Below are positions 18,069 through 26,377 of a DNA stretch of 64,000 nucleotides, one piece after another (position 1 is the first letter of the stretch; the number at the start of each line of letters is the position of its first letter). This DNA comes from Trichococcus pasteurii (lineage in GTDB: Bacteria > Bacillota > Bacilli > Lactobacillales > Aerococcaceae): NCBI RefSeq assembly GCF_900112935.1, contig NZ_FONM01000004.1, positions 1 through 64,000 on the forward strand, read 5' to 3'. The translations under genes were made by a program, and so were the position numbers. The notes under the pieces are model-generated. The model worked only from the letters and a program-made list of their open reading frames with translations, was not told where the DNA came from and searched no databases.

Positions 18069-18138
18069 GGAGAAAAGTATAGATTATCAATGCTTGTTAA
18101 TCTACTTTATAACTTGATGCCAGAAGAGGGAACCACTC

Positions 18139-19080
18139 ATGACAGCAACATCATTCACTTTCCAATCAAGCGACGGGACAGAAATCTTCGCGATGAAATG
18201 GTCGTCGGAAGACCCGCAGAAACCGAGAGCAGCCGTCCAGATTGCCCATGGCTACGCAGAACATATCGGACGCTATGATGCTTTTGCACATCGACTGGCG
18301 GAAGCGGGAATCGTCGTCTACGGAAACGATCATCGTGGCCATGGCAAAACGAACAGAAATGCCAGCGAAGCGATCTGTTTTTCGGATGAGGCGGGATTCG
18401 ACAAGGTAGTCGCGGACATGCGGGCGCTGACTGAAATCATCCAAGCAGAAAATCCCGATATTCCGCTGTTCTTGTTTGGCCACAGCATGGGCTCTATGTT
18501 GACCCGACGCTACATCCAGTTGTACGGAGACGATCTTGCCGGCGCAATTCTATCCGGTTCTGGAGTGTTTTCGAATGCCTTGCTGAAACTGGGGACAGTC
18601 GTGGCAGCGTCAGAAATCAAAGGAAAGGGTCGCGCCCATCCAAGCCGTTTGCTGGACAAACTGGTCTTCCAAAACTTCAACCGGGGCTTCAAGCCCGCTC
18701 GGACGGATTTGGATTGGCTCAGCCGTGACGGAGCAGAAGTCGATCGGTTCTTGGCGGATCCATTGCGCGGCAAAATTGGCTCAGCCGGCTATTTCCATGA
18801 TTTCTTCAGCGGTTTGCTGGCCATGAACGATTCCGCGAATATCCGATCGATACCGAAGGATCTGCCGCTGCATTTCATTTCTGGAACTGCCGATCCGGTC
18901 GGGGGTAGGGTCGGAAAAGGCATCATCCAGACATGCAGGGTTTACCAACATGTTGGCCTTCAGGATGTGAGCTACAAACTATATGAGGGTGCCCGTCATG
19001 AACTGCTCAATGAGACGAATAAAGATGAAGTAGCGCAAGACATAATCGAGTGGATTTTTGCTCGTTTAGAATCCCTTTGA
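18139..19080 (+). CDS. Alpha/beta hydrolase, lysophospholipase/monoacylglycerol lipase type
   Basis: A 313-residue cytosolic serine hydrolase of the Hydrolase_4 type. The oxyanion segment AHGYAEHIGRY (36-46) and DHRGHGKT (64-71) are followed by the nucleophile elbow GHSMGS with S116, an aspartate near ISGTADPVGG, and the terminal histidine in GARHELLNE. This is the architecture of PldB/YtpA-like lipases. The actual substrate is not evident. GAGGGA precedes the ATG. It has its own promoter and terminator. Confidence 0.85.
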   Translation: MTATSFTFQSSDGTEIFAMKWSSEDPQKPRAAVQIAHGYAEHIGRYDAFAHRLAEAGIVVYGNDHRGHGKTNRNASEAICFSDEAGFDKVVADMRALTEIIQAENPDIPLFLFGHSMGSMLTRRYIQLYGDDLAGAILSGSGVFSNALLKLGTVVAASEIKGKGRAHPSRLLDKLVFQNFNRGFKPARTDLDWLSRDGAEVDRFLADPLRGKIGSAGYFHDFFSGLLAMNDSANIRSIPKDLPLHFISGTADPVGGRVGKGIIQTCRVYQHVGLQDVSYKLYEGARHELLNETNKDEVAQDIIEWIFARLESL

Positions 19081-19096
19081 TCGGCATAAAAATTTT

Positions 19097-19146
19097 AAGC
19101 TTGCCTGATTTTTCCGGAATTGGAGAAACCAGGTAAGTTTTTTTGA
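19097..19146 (+). terminator. Terminator after the hydrolase
   Basis: AAGCTTGCCTG-TTT-TCC pairs with GGA-AAA-CAGGTAAGTT around GGAATT and ends in a run of T. Confidence 0.8.
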
Positions 19147-19171
19147 TTTATATGTGTTAGGAGGTAATTCG

Positions 19172-19226
19172 TTGACAAATACATCGGGAGACGATATATT
19201 ATATATAACGATACCCGATATATCGG
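19172..19226 (+). promoter_or_regulatory. Promoter and probable PadR operator
   Basis: TTGACA (19172-19177), a 17-base spacer, then TATATT (19195-19200). The spacer and downstream region hold ATCGGG (19183) facing CCCGAT (19214-19219), a CGATATATCG palindrome, and repeated CGATATAT blocks around a TATATTATATATAA centre. Such AT-centred dyads over the -10 are usual for auto-regulated PadR genes. Confidence 0.6.
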
Positions 19227-19241
19227 AAGAGGAGATATGTG

Positions 19242-19562
19242 ATGGGAGCACCACTTACGGAATCGATGTTTTATATCCTGCTTTCTCTGCTGCAGCCGAA
19301 CCATGGTTACGGTATCATGCAGCAGGTTGAGGAGCGGACGAAGGGCAGGGTCGCTCTGGGAGCCGGCACGCTTTATGGCGCATTGAACACGCTATTGGAG
19401 AAAAAATGGATTACGCTGCATAGTCAGGATGATACGTCCCGCAAAAAGAAGGAATATCTGATCACGGCACTCGGAAAAGAAGTTCTGAATGAGGAAATCG
19501 CCAGACTGGGCGAACTTTTCGAAAACGGCAGAAAGGCGATGGAAAATGATAAAAAAATTTAA
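19242..19562 (+). CDS. PadR-family transcriptional regulator
   Basis: A 106-residue winged-helix protein with the PadR signature: LLQPNHGYGIMQQVEERT, then GAGTLYGALNTLLEKKWI and the KKEYLITALGKEVL wing. Its length puts it in the short PadR-s2 group. The ATG at 19242 has AGAGGAG seven bases upstream. It overlaps the next gene by 17 bases, which is a standard two-gene PadR/DUF2812 arrangement. The regulator probably controls its own operon through the upstream dyads. Confidence 0.9.
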   Translation: MGAPLTESMFYILLSLLQPNHGYGIMQQVEERTKGRVALGAGTLYGALNTLLEKKWITLHSQDDTSRKKKEYLITALGKEVLNEEIARLGELFENGRKAMENDKKI

Positions 19563-20055
19563 GCTCTACTACGACAAAGACAAGGAAGAAGCATTCCTGA
19601 ATGAGATGTCCGCAAAAGGCTACGCCATGAAACGTTTTTTCTTGGGATTGTATACTTTTGAAAAATGCCGACCCGGTGAATATACTTACAGGGTAGATCT
19701 CATCAGCGATAAGACGGTCGAGCAGCGCAATGAATTGTACGATCTGGTGCAGGATTCGGGTGGGGAACTCGTACAGACCTGGGGCATCTGGGCATTCTTC
19801 CGAAAAAAAGGCAATTTTGAACTCTATACGGATCCGGAAAGCCAAATCAAACAATTCCGACGCATCAGAAAGAAATTTGCCGGGCTAGCCTTGCTGGAAT
19901 TTGCAATTGCGATCCCACAATGGTTCAGTTTTGTTGAGATGAGTGAATCAATGTACCTTTATGCGGCATTGCTGTTGACTTTTCTGGGTGGCGTCATTCT
20001 GAAGCAAGTCGGGACATGCACAAAGAAAATAACCGAACTTGAAAAATTGAGTTAG
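19546..20055 (+). CDS. DUF2812 domain membrane protein
   Basis: 169 residues. A soluble N-terminal domain carries the DUF2812 pattern (KFKLYYDKDKEEAFLNEMSAKGYAM start, FEKCRPGEYTYRVDL). It is followed by two membrane segments at roughly 112-128 and 137-155. The start at 19546 has GAAAGG upstream and lies inside padR. Family members are routinely partnered with PadR regulators and are thought to act in membrane-stress or antibiotic responses. The molecular function is unknown. Confidence 0.8.
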   Translation: MIKKFKLYYDKDKEEAFLNEMSAKGYAMKRFFLGLYTFEKCRPGEYTYRVDLISDKTVEQRNELYDLVQDSGGELVQTWGIWAFFRKKGNFELYTDPESQIKQFRRIRKKFAGLALLEFAIAIPQWFSFVEMSESMYLYAALLLTFLGGVILKQVGTCTKKITELEKLS

Positions 20056-20109
20056 GTACTAATTATTTTCACTATAAGAGTATTGTTACTGCTTATCCTG
20101 AAAATAAGG

Positions 20110-20139
20110 TTGCTTACAATTTTACTCTTGTGCTATGAT
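20110..20139 (+). promoter_or_regulatory. Promoter of putP
   Basis: TTGCTT, an 18-base spacer, then TATGAT preceded by TGC (extended -10). Confidence 0.5.
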
Positions 20140-20214
20140 GGCTGAGTGAATTCATTAAATTTTAATTAAATTAGAATGATGAAACATGTCATTATATATT
20201 TTTGGAGGTAACTT

Positions 20215-21768
20215 ATGGATAAAGCATTAATTTTTATAGCGATGGCCGGCTATATGTCAATCATCATCGGTATCGGTTTTTATTACTACAAGCGATCAAA
20301 CGAAAGCTCCGATAATTTCTTCTTGGGCGGACGCAGTCTGGGCCCTTGGGTCGCCGCAATCAGTGCGGGAGCTTCGGACATGAGCGGTTGGCTCTTGATG
20401 GGACTTCCGGGCGTAGCTTATTGGTCAGGATTGTCCGACGCATTCTGGACAGCGATTGGGTTGGCACTGGGAACAGCGCTGAACTGGATCATCGTCTCGA
20501 AACGGTTGCGTCATTATTCCGAATCAGTAGAAGCAATCACGTTGCCGGAATTCTTCAGCAATCGATTCCATGAGGACAAGCGCGTTATTTTGACGGTATC
20601 GTCGACGTTCATTTTCGTCTTCTTTTCTGTCTATGCAGCTAGCTGTTTTGTAACGGTAGGGAAGCTCTTCGCAACCTTGTTCGAAGTGCCTTACATCCCG
20701 GTTATGATTGCCGGAGCGGTGTTCGTCGTGTTCTACACATTCATCGGCGGATTTTTGGCTGAGAGTGTTTCTGACTTTATGCAGGGCATCATCATGATTG
20801 CGGCTTTGGCTGTTGTTTTGGTCGGAGGCGTCGTGCATGCCGGTGGTCCCGGAGCGGTCATTGATAACCTGAAAGGCATCCCAGGATTTTTGGATTTCTT
20901 CGGTATCGCAACACCGACATTGATTGATGGCGTGCAACAGTCAGATGGCGCGTTGGCTGCCTTTGGACCTGCAGGCAAATATGGACTGATCACGATTGCA
21001 TCAAGCATGGCTTGGGGACTTGGGTACTTCGGTATGCCGCAAGTGCTGTTGCGCTTCATGGCAATCCGTTCGGCCGATGAAATCAAGCAATCACGCCGAA
21101 TCGGCATCATCTGGTCATCGCTTTCATTGACCGCTGCCGTCCTGATCGGTCTGATCGGACGTTCGATGTTCCCGATGGCATTGACGACTGCTTCCACTTC
21201 GGAAACGATCTTTATCGAGATGGCGACTTTATTGTTCCCGCCGCTATTGGCAGGAATCGTCATGTCAGGCATTTTGGCTGCAACAATCAGTTCAGCGGAT
21301 TCTTATCTGCTGATTGCCGCAAGTGCATTTTCAAAAAATATCTACAAAGGCGTTTTGCGCAAGGATGCTTCCGATCAGCAAGTCATGGCGATGACGCGGA
21401 TGATTTTGATCGTTTTGGCGATTCTGGGCATCATCATCGCTTTGGATGAGAACTCCGTCATCTTCACGATCGTATCCTTTGCGTGGGCGGGCTTCGGTGC
21501 GACCTTCGGACCATTGATGCTGTTCTCCTTGTTCTGGGAAAAAACGACACGTCAAGGCGCTATCGCCGGCATGTTGACAGGCGGAATCGCTGTGTTCGTG
21601 TGGAAACTTCTGATCAAACCGATCGGCGGCGTATTCGGCATCTACGAACTTTTGCCGGCATTCATCCTTTCCTGCGTGGCAATCGTGATTTTCTCCCTAA
21701 TCGGTGAAAAACCGTCCGCTGCGATGGAAGAGGAATTCGAAATGGTCAAAAGCCAGTCGAAAGCCTAA
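20215..21768 (+). CDS. putP: Sodium/proline symporter
   Basis: A 517-residue sodium:solute symporter (SSS family) with about 13 membrane segments. The first loop FFLGGRSLGPWVAAISAGAS and DMSGWLLMGLPG are the PutP-specific signature carrying sodium- and proline-site residues. AITLPEFFSNRF and the C-terminal extension also fit PutP. GGAGGT precedes the ATG. It is monocistronic with its own promoter and terminator. No proline catabolic genes are adjacent, so the role may be uptake for osmoprotection or anabolism. Confidence 0.92.
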   Translation: MDKALIFIAMAGYMSIIIGIGFYYYKRSNESSDNFFLGGRSLGPWVAAISAGASDMSGWLLMGLPGVAYWSGLSDAFWTAIGLALGTALNWIIVSKRLRHYSESVEAITLPEFFSNRFHEDKRVILTVSSTFIFVFFSVYAASCFVTVGKLFATLFEVPYIPVMIAGAVFVVFYTFIGGFLAESVSDFMQGIIMIAALAVVLVGGVVHAGGPGAVIDNLKGIPGFLDFFGIATPTLIDGVQQSDGALAAFGPAGKYGLITIASSMAWGLGYFGMPQVLLRFMAIRSADEIKQSRRIGIIWSSLSLTAAVLIGLIGRSMFPMALTTASTSETIFIEMATLLFPPLLAGIVMSGILAATISSADSYLLIAASAFSKNIYKGVLRKDASDQQVMAMTRMILIVLAILGIIIALDENSVIFTIVSFAWAGFGATFGPLMLFSLFWEKTTRQGAIAGMLTGGIAVFVWKLLIKPIGGVFGIYELLPAFILSCVAIVIFSLIGEKPSAAMEEEFEMVKSQSKA

Positions 21769-21787
21769 ATACTGATTTTCAGCTAAT

Positions 21788-21822
21788 GAAAAAAACAATC
21801 CCCAGCGGATTGTTTTTTTTTT
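21788..21822 (+). terminator. Terminator of putP
   Basis: AAAACAATCC-CCAGC-GGATTGTTTTTTTTT, a short perfect stem with a long T-run. Confidence 0.9.
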
Positions 21823-22076
21823 GACTTGTTAAATAGCTTGAACCTCGGAATTTTCGGAAAATTGTCACATAATCGATGTGAACGGTCCTCTTAGTTGTGA
21901 TAAGCTGAAACAGGGACGTTAGGGTAATTTTCTGTAAACAAAAGTCATTTTCGACAAGGCGAACGGAAGTGGCGCTCAAAATATTAATGGGACAGGACCG
22001 AAGCAGCGTTTATGTTTAATAAGCCTGTTTTTTTATTTTTCAAAGTTGAATGAAAGAAAAAAATAAAGGAGTGGGA

Positions 22077-23186
22077 ATTATCAAAAGACACATCAAAGAG
22101 ATGCTGCACATCAGACAAACAGACGATACATTGACGCGGGTGATCGGTTCCGGGCTGAGTACAGCAGTCCCGTTGATCATCGGACTGATGGCGGGGAATA
22201 TGCGCATCGGGACATTCGGGGCTTTAGGAGCATTCGCCTTCCTTTCTTTTCAGCCGTTTACGCCGACGAAGCTAGCGAAACGCATCCTTAAGGCAGGGCT
22301 TGCCATCATGGCTGGATTCTTGGCAGGGGCCATTTCCACATTCATTCCTTGGATGATACCGATCACGATCAGTCTGGTCAGCCTGATCGGATTCTTGGTT
22401 GTCCGTGTGTTGCATATCCCGAATCCAGGCGCTTTCTTTGTCGTCATGGTGACGTCCATGGGTGCAGGCGTGAAATTGGACATTCCGGGCATGCTGCAAG
22501 CGGTCTCCTTCGTAGGCATTGGGGTAGCGGCATCCATCTTCTGGGCTGTTTTGGCGGTCATCTTCAACAACCGCGTCCTGAACCGTCCCTATCGGAACGA
22601 CACCCGGAGTTACCAAGAGCACCTTTATGATGCAGTTGAGAATGACTCGGAATTATTGCTTTCCTCCGTGCATCATGCGGGCATCCTGTTCCTTGCGACG
22701 TATCTGGCCCATTCTTTAGGGATAGGCAACTTCTATTGGGTTGCCGTCTCCTGCGCAGCGGTACTGCAGGGGCGCGAACTGAAGGTCATTTTCCATCGTC
22801 ATGTGCAGCGGATAGTCGGCGGAATGGTGGGGCTGGGCATCGGAATATTTCTTTTCAGTCTGCACTTCAGCACGGTTGAAACGGTCGTTGTGTTGATCAT
22901 TTTGAACTTTTTTGTGGAGTATGCGATGGTGCGCAATTATGGCTTGGCGAACTTCTTTACGAATCCATTGGTTTTGCTGCTTTCTAACCTGTCAAGCAGC
23001 GCGTTCGAAATGGATTTGATCGGATTCCGTTTCTACGGATTGGTGCTGGGCAGCATCGTCGGATTTGCCGGGGCAGCATTGATTTCATTCGCAATGGGTA
23101 TGTATCAAAAAGAATTGAAATTGGCTCATAAGTATCATAAGCGTCAGGAAACGACCTTAGCTTCAAAACAATCAGAACAAGAATAA
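22077..23186 (+). CDS. FUSC-family (aromatic acid exporter-like) membrane protein
   Basis: About 369 residues with two blocks of roughly four to five membrane segments (residues about 25-165 and 210-335) separated by a cytosolic linker. This fits FUSC/ArAE-type proteins predicted to export aromatic acids. Initiation is unusual. The frame has an ATG at 22050 with no SD in front of it. A perfect AAAGGAG (22065-22071) is followed five bases later by an in-frame ATT (22077), which I annotate as the likely start. If ATG is used the protein is 378 residues. A GACAGG...CCTGTTTTTTT element just upstream could be a weak terminator or leader structure. Confidence 0.7.
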   Translation: MIKRHIKEMLHIRQTDDTLTRVIGSGLSTAVPLIIGLMAGNMRIGTFGALGAFAFLSFQPFTPTKLAKRILKAGLAIMAGFLAGAISTFIPWMIPITISLVSLIGFLVVRVLHIPNPGAFFVVMVTSMGAGVKLDIPGMLQAVSFVGIGVAASIFWAVLAVIFNNRVLNRPYRNDTRSYQEHLYDAVENDSELLLSSVHHAGILFLATYLAHSLGIGNFYWVAVSCAAVLQGRELKVIFHRHVQRIVGGMVGLGIGIFLFSLHFSTVETVVVLIILNFFVEYAMVRNYGLANFFTNPLVLLLSNLSSSAFEMDLIGFRFYGLVLGSIVGFAGAALISFAMGMYQKELKLAHKYHKRQETTLASKQSEQE

Positions 23187-23315
23187 CGCCTGTACGAACG
23201 ACTTTTGGGCTATGGGACGGTTAATCCGCGGATTATATGAATGTTCATAAACAAATGTCGATACATCGTTCGGGAAAACCGCGTGAAAAAATTTATAATT
23301 TTATGTCCAAAATCA

Positions 23316-23344
23316 TTGACATATACGCTATATTTGTATAGAAT
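23316..23344 (+). promoter_or_regulatory. Promoter of the speA leader
   Basis: Perfect TTGACA, a 17-base spacer, then TAGAAT. Predicted transcription starts near 23351, giving about 235 bases of untranslated leader. Confidence 0.8.
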
Positions 23345-23350
23345 TTAGCT

Positions 23351-23556
23351 TGCATAAATTGAATATCTCTTATTAATAGCCGTTGAGACGAGGGGTCGAA
23401 GATACGGTGGCAAACCAATCAATCTAATTATTTTGCAGTACAGATTGATATTGGGTGCCCAACCTGAGCGTAGGATTATCCAAGTCCTATGAGCAATAAG
23501 AGGAAAAGCAGCTGATAGATATCGAAGCTTTCCTTTGGTTGGAGAGCTTTTTTTAT
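23351..23556 (+). ncRNA. Structured leader RNA, candidate riboswitch controlling speA-speB
   Basis: A closing stem, CTCTTATT (23367-23374) with AATAAGAG (23495-23502), encloses a multi-stem domain. One arm, CCAAT-CAATCT, pairs with AGATTG-AT-ATTGG. Another is TAGGA/TCCTA. The conserved-looking single-stranded motifs GGCAAACC and GGGTGCCCAACC flank the first arm. A terminator follows: AAGCTTTCC (23525-23533), GGAGAGCTT (23541-23549), then T-run. The 3' side of the closing stem continues as AGAGGAAAAGC, which could pair with GCTTTCCTTT to form an antiterminator. The GGCAA-CC / GGTGC arrangement and the closing stem resemble SAM-clan riboswitches, but the core does not match canonical SAM-I. Confidence 0.65.
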
Positions 23557-23588
23557 GCCCATTTTTTATATCAAAGGGGGAAATCTAT

Positions 23589-25130
23589 TTGGCTGAAAAG
23601 GTTTTATTCAATTCAGACACTTATTTGGAAGGTCATTCTGATAAAATTACTTACCAAATTTCTAACGTTAAACCAAAAAATATTACACATATCAAAATGC
23701 CGCTTTTTGAAGCGCTTGTTAAATATGCGAAACAGGACGTTACGCCTTTCGATGTCCCTGGACATAAAATGGGTGTGCAGATGACGCCATTTAAAATGGC
23801 AGTCGGTGATATGACGATGCAGATGGATGTCAACTCCATGAAAGAATTGGACTTGTTGAGCCATCCGCAATCCGTCATAAAAGAAGCACAGGAATTGGCT
23901 GCAAAAGCATATAATGCCGATCAGGCCTATTTCTTGGTGAACGGTACGACTGTAGGCATCCAAGCGATGATCATGAGCGTGGTGGGGCCGAACGATACGA
24001 TATTGGTTCCCCGCAACTGCCATAAATCAGTGATGAACGGGTTGATCCTGAGCGGCGCAAAGCCGATCTTCATCCAGCCCGAAATGGATTTAGCCTTCGG
24101 AATTTCTCACGGTATCTCCGTGGAACGCATCATCAAAGGCTTGGATGAAAATCCTAAGGCGAAAGCTCTTTTGGTCACTTATCCGACTTATTTCGGTTCT
24201 TTGAACGATCTGGAAACGATCTGTGATATCGCGCATGAACGCGGTGTCGTTGTCATCGTCGACAGTGCGCACGGAGCGCATCTGCCGTTCATGCCCGGAA
24301 AAATGAAGGATCCTATGAAAGCCGGAGCCGATGCGGTGACTTATTCCATGCACAAAACCGGCGGATCCTTGACGCAGAGTTCCTTGATGGTGATGCAAGG
24401 GGATCGCATTTCCGCAACGAAATTACAAAAAGTGCTGAACATGCTGCAATCGACCAGCGCGAATTACCTGTTGATGAGCTCCATCGATGCTGCACGCAGC
24501 GAACTGGCGATGTACGGCAAAGACCGCTACAAAAAACTGCGCCCGATCGTCAGCGAAGCCATTGAAGCGATCGAGGCATTCGGCGACTATGAAGTGTTGA
24601 AAGCCGACTACATCAAAGATAAATTCGACCAGACTTATGACTGGACCAAAATGGTGATCCGTGTCAACGACATCGGCCTGACGGGCTTCGAAGTCTACAC
24701 GATCATGAAGGAAGAATACGGCATCCAATTGGAGCTGGCTGAAGGCTACGTCGTGATGGCGGTCATCAGCACAGCCGATACACGCGAATCGATCGGGAGA
24801 CTGGTCGATGCCTTGCTGGACGTCCGCAGACGCTACAAAAAAGCAAGCCAACATTTCGATGCGCACGTGATGACTTGCAGCATCAACGAATTGGCCTGCA
24901 GCCCGCGTGATGCCTTCTATGCCGACAATGAAGTGGTCAGCATCGACGACGCAATCGGCCGCATCAGTGCCGACTCGATCATGATCTACCCGCCAGGAAT
25001 TCCGTTGATCATCCCTGGTGAAGTGATCTCCGAAGCGGTCGTGCAGCATTACCACTACTACAATGAAACATTAGGCAATGTCCTGACTGAGGAAAAAATG
25101 CCTCATCAGATCAAAGTCCTGAAAGATTAA
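23589..25130 (+). CDS. speA: Orn/Lys/Arg decarboxylase, probably arginine decarboxylase
   Basis: A PLP-dependent fold-type I decarboxylase of 513 residues. It has FDVPGHKMG (54-62), the VNGTTVGIQAMI cofactor pocket, DSAHGAHLPF with D226 and H229, and the PLP-lysine motif SMHKTGGS with K256. The C-terminal decarboxylase domain ends near IPLIIPGEVI. The SpeA-type assignment (arginine to agmatine) rests on the agmatinase that follows. TTG at 23589 is chosen because AAAGGGGG lies eight bases upstream. An ATG at 23697 matches typical SpeA N-termini but lacks an SD. Expression should depend on the structured leader. Confidence 0.85.
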   Translation: MAEKVLFNSDTYLEGHSDKITYQISNVKPKNITHIKMPLFEALVKYAKQDVTPFDVPGHKMGVQMTPFKMAVGDMTMQMDVNSMKELDLLSHPQSVIKEAQELAAKAYNADQAYFLVNGTTVGIQAMIMSVVGPNDTILVPRNCHKSVMNGLILSGAKPIFIQPEMDLAFGISHGISVERIIKGLDENPKAKALLVTYPTYFGSLNDLETICDIAHERGVVVIVDSAHGAHLPFMPGKMKDPMKAGADAVTYSMHKTGGSLTQSSLMVMQGDRISATKLQKVLNMLQSTSANYLLMSSIDAARSELAMYGKDRYKKLRPIVSEAIEAIEAFGDYEVLKADYIKDKFDQTYDWTKMVIRVNDIGLTGFEVYTIMKEEYGIQLELAEGYVVMAVISTADTRESIGRLVDALLDVRRRYKKASQHFDAHVMTCSINELACSPRDAFYADNEVVSIDDAIGRISADSIMIYPPGIPLIIPGEVISEAVVQHYHYYNETLGNVLTEEKMPHQIKVLKD

Positions 25131-25178
25131 GCAATCGGAACAACAATCAAATAGCATACAGTTGGAGGACGGCAGAAA

Positions 25179-26036
25179 GTGAAAAATAACATGAACATCC
25201 AGACATTTATCGGCTGCGAAGCTTCCTTTGAAGAAGCATCCACCGTATTATTCGGGATCCCATTCGACGGAACAACCAGCTTCAGACCAGGCACGCGCTT
25301 TGCGATGCAGGCGATCCGCCAAGATTCATTCGGCTTGGAAAGTTATTCCCCTTATTTGGATCGTGATCTTGAAGAAGAGGCCATCCATGATGGCGGAGAT
25401 CTGGATCTGCCTTTCGGCAACACAGAGCGCGTTTTGAGCGATATCGCAACCTATACAAAAGAAGTTTTGGATAACGGCAAGAAATTCCTGATGGTCGGCG
25501 GCGAGCACCTCGTGAGCCTTCCTACCATCGAAGCAGCTTATGAAAAATACCCGGATCTGCATGTCATCCATATCGATGCCCACACAGATCTGCGTGAAGA
25601 CTACATGGGCGAATCCTTGTCGCATGCTTCGGTCATCCGCCGTTGCTTCGACTTCCTGGGAGACGGCCGCATTTTCCAATTCGGTATCCGTTCCGGCTTG
25701 AAGGAAGAATTCGAATGGGCGAAAGAGCACACTTATATGGAGAAGTTCTCCATCGATACATTGCCGCAGATTGTGCAGCAATTGAAGGATGTTCCCGTTT
25801 ATGTGACGATCGATCTGGACGTATTGGACCCAGGCACTTTCCCTGGAACCGGCACACCTGAACCAGGCGGCATCACCTATAAGGAATTGTTGGCGGGTAT
25901 CGCTGCGTTGCAGGACTTGAACCAGATTGTTGCAGCCGATGTCGTTGAACTTTCTCCGCAATATGATCCGTCAGGCGCTTCGACTGCCATGGCCTGCAAG
26001 ACCATCCGGGAAATGCTTTTGACACTGACTAAATAG
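25179..26036 (+). CDS. speB: Agmatinase
   Basis: Hydrolyses agmatine to putrescine and urea. The 285-residue arginase/agmatinase-family protein has the di-manganese ligand motifs GGEHLV, HIDAHTDLRE and TIDLDVLDPGTFPGTGTPEPGG. The GTG start follows GGAGGA. It lies 48 bases after speA and precedes a strong terminator, so the pair forms a putrescine-producing unit. No SpeE or SpeD gene is adjacent. Confidence 0.93.
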   Translation: MKNNMNIQTFIGCEASFEEASTVLFGIPFDGTTSFRPGTRFAMQAIRQDSFGLESYSPYLDRDLEEEAIHDGGDLDLPFGNTERVLSDIATYTKEVLDNGKKFLMVGGEHLVSLPTIEAAYEKYPDLHVIHIDAHTDLREDYMGESLSHASVIRRCFDFLGDGRIFQFGIRSGLKEEFEWAKEHTYMEKFSIDTLPQIVQQLKDVPVYVTIDLDVLDPGTFPGTGTPEPGGITYKELLAGIAALQDLNQIVAADVVELSPQYDPSGASTAMACKTIREMLLTLTK

Positions 26037-26048
26037 AACGAAATCAAT

Positions 26049-26087
26049 TACCCGACCTTCAAAATAATCAAGGTCGGGTATTTTTTA
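26049..26087 (+). terminator. Terminator of speA-speB
   Basis: ACCCGACCTT pairs with AAGGTCGGGT and is followed by TTTTTT. Confidence 0.9.
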
Positions 26088-26313
26088 ATAAAAATCATCT
26101 ATTCTCATTCAGAAAGTCATGTTGAATCCATCTTGCATTAAAAAGTCATGAAAACGGTAATTGTTTACATGGTGATGTTATGAAATCTATCACGAATCAG
26201 TAATCGGCAAGTATGATGTATAATTGTGTTATATCAAATGTTTTTCCCAAAGTTAATATTGTTACTATCAACAAAAAGATGCAACTAATTGTGAAAAAAT
26301 GAATGAAAATGGA

Positions 26314-26342
26314 TTGTATTTAAATTAGAGTTTGATTATAAT
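26314..26342 (+). promoter_or_regulatory. Promoter of gltBD
   Basis: TTGTAT, a 17-base spacer, then TATAAT, 35 bases before gltB. The AT-rich stretch 26090-26310 contains another TATAAT near 26218 but no gene. Confidence 0.6.
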
Positions 26343-26377
26343 ATCAGAATAACATAATAGAAAGTAGGGACGCCGAA

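Noticed and set aside
23535-23588. Upstream ATG (23556 region) extension of the arginine decarboxylase
   Set aside because: It would begin inside the leader terminator and lacks a ribosome site, whereas TTG at 23589 follows AAAGGGGG.
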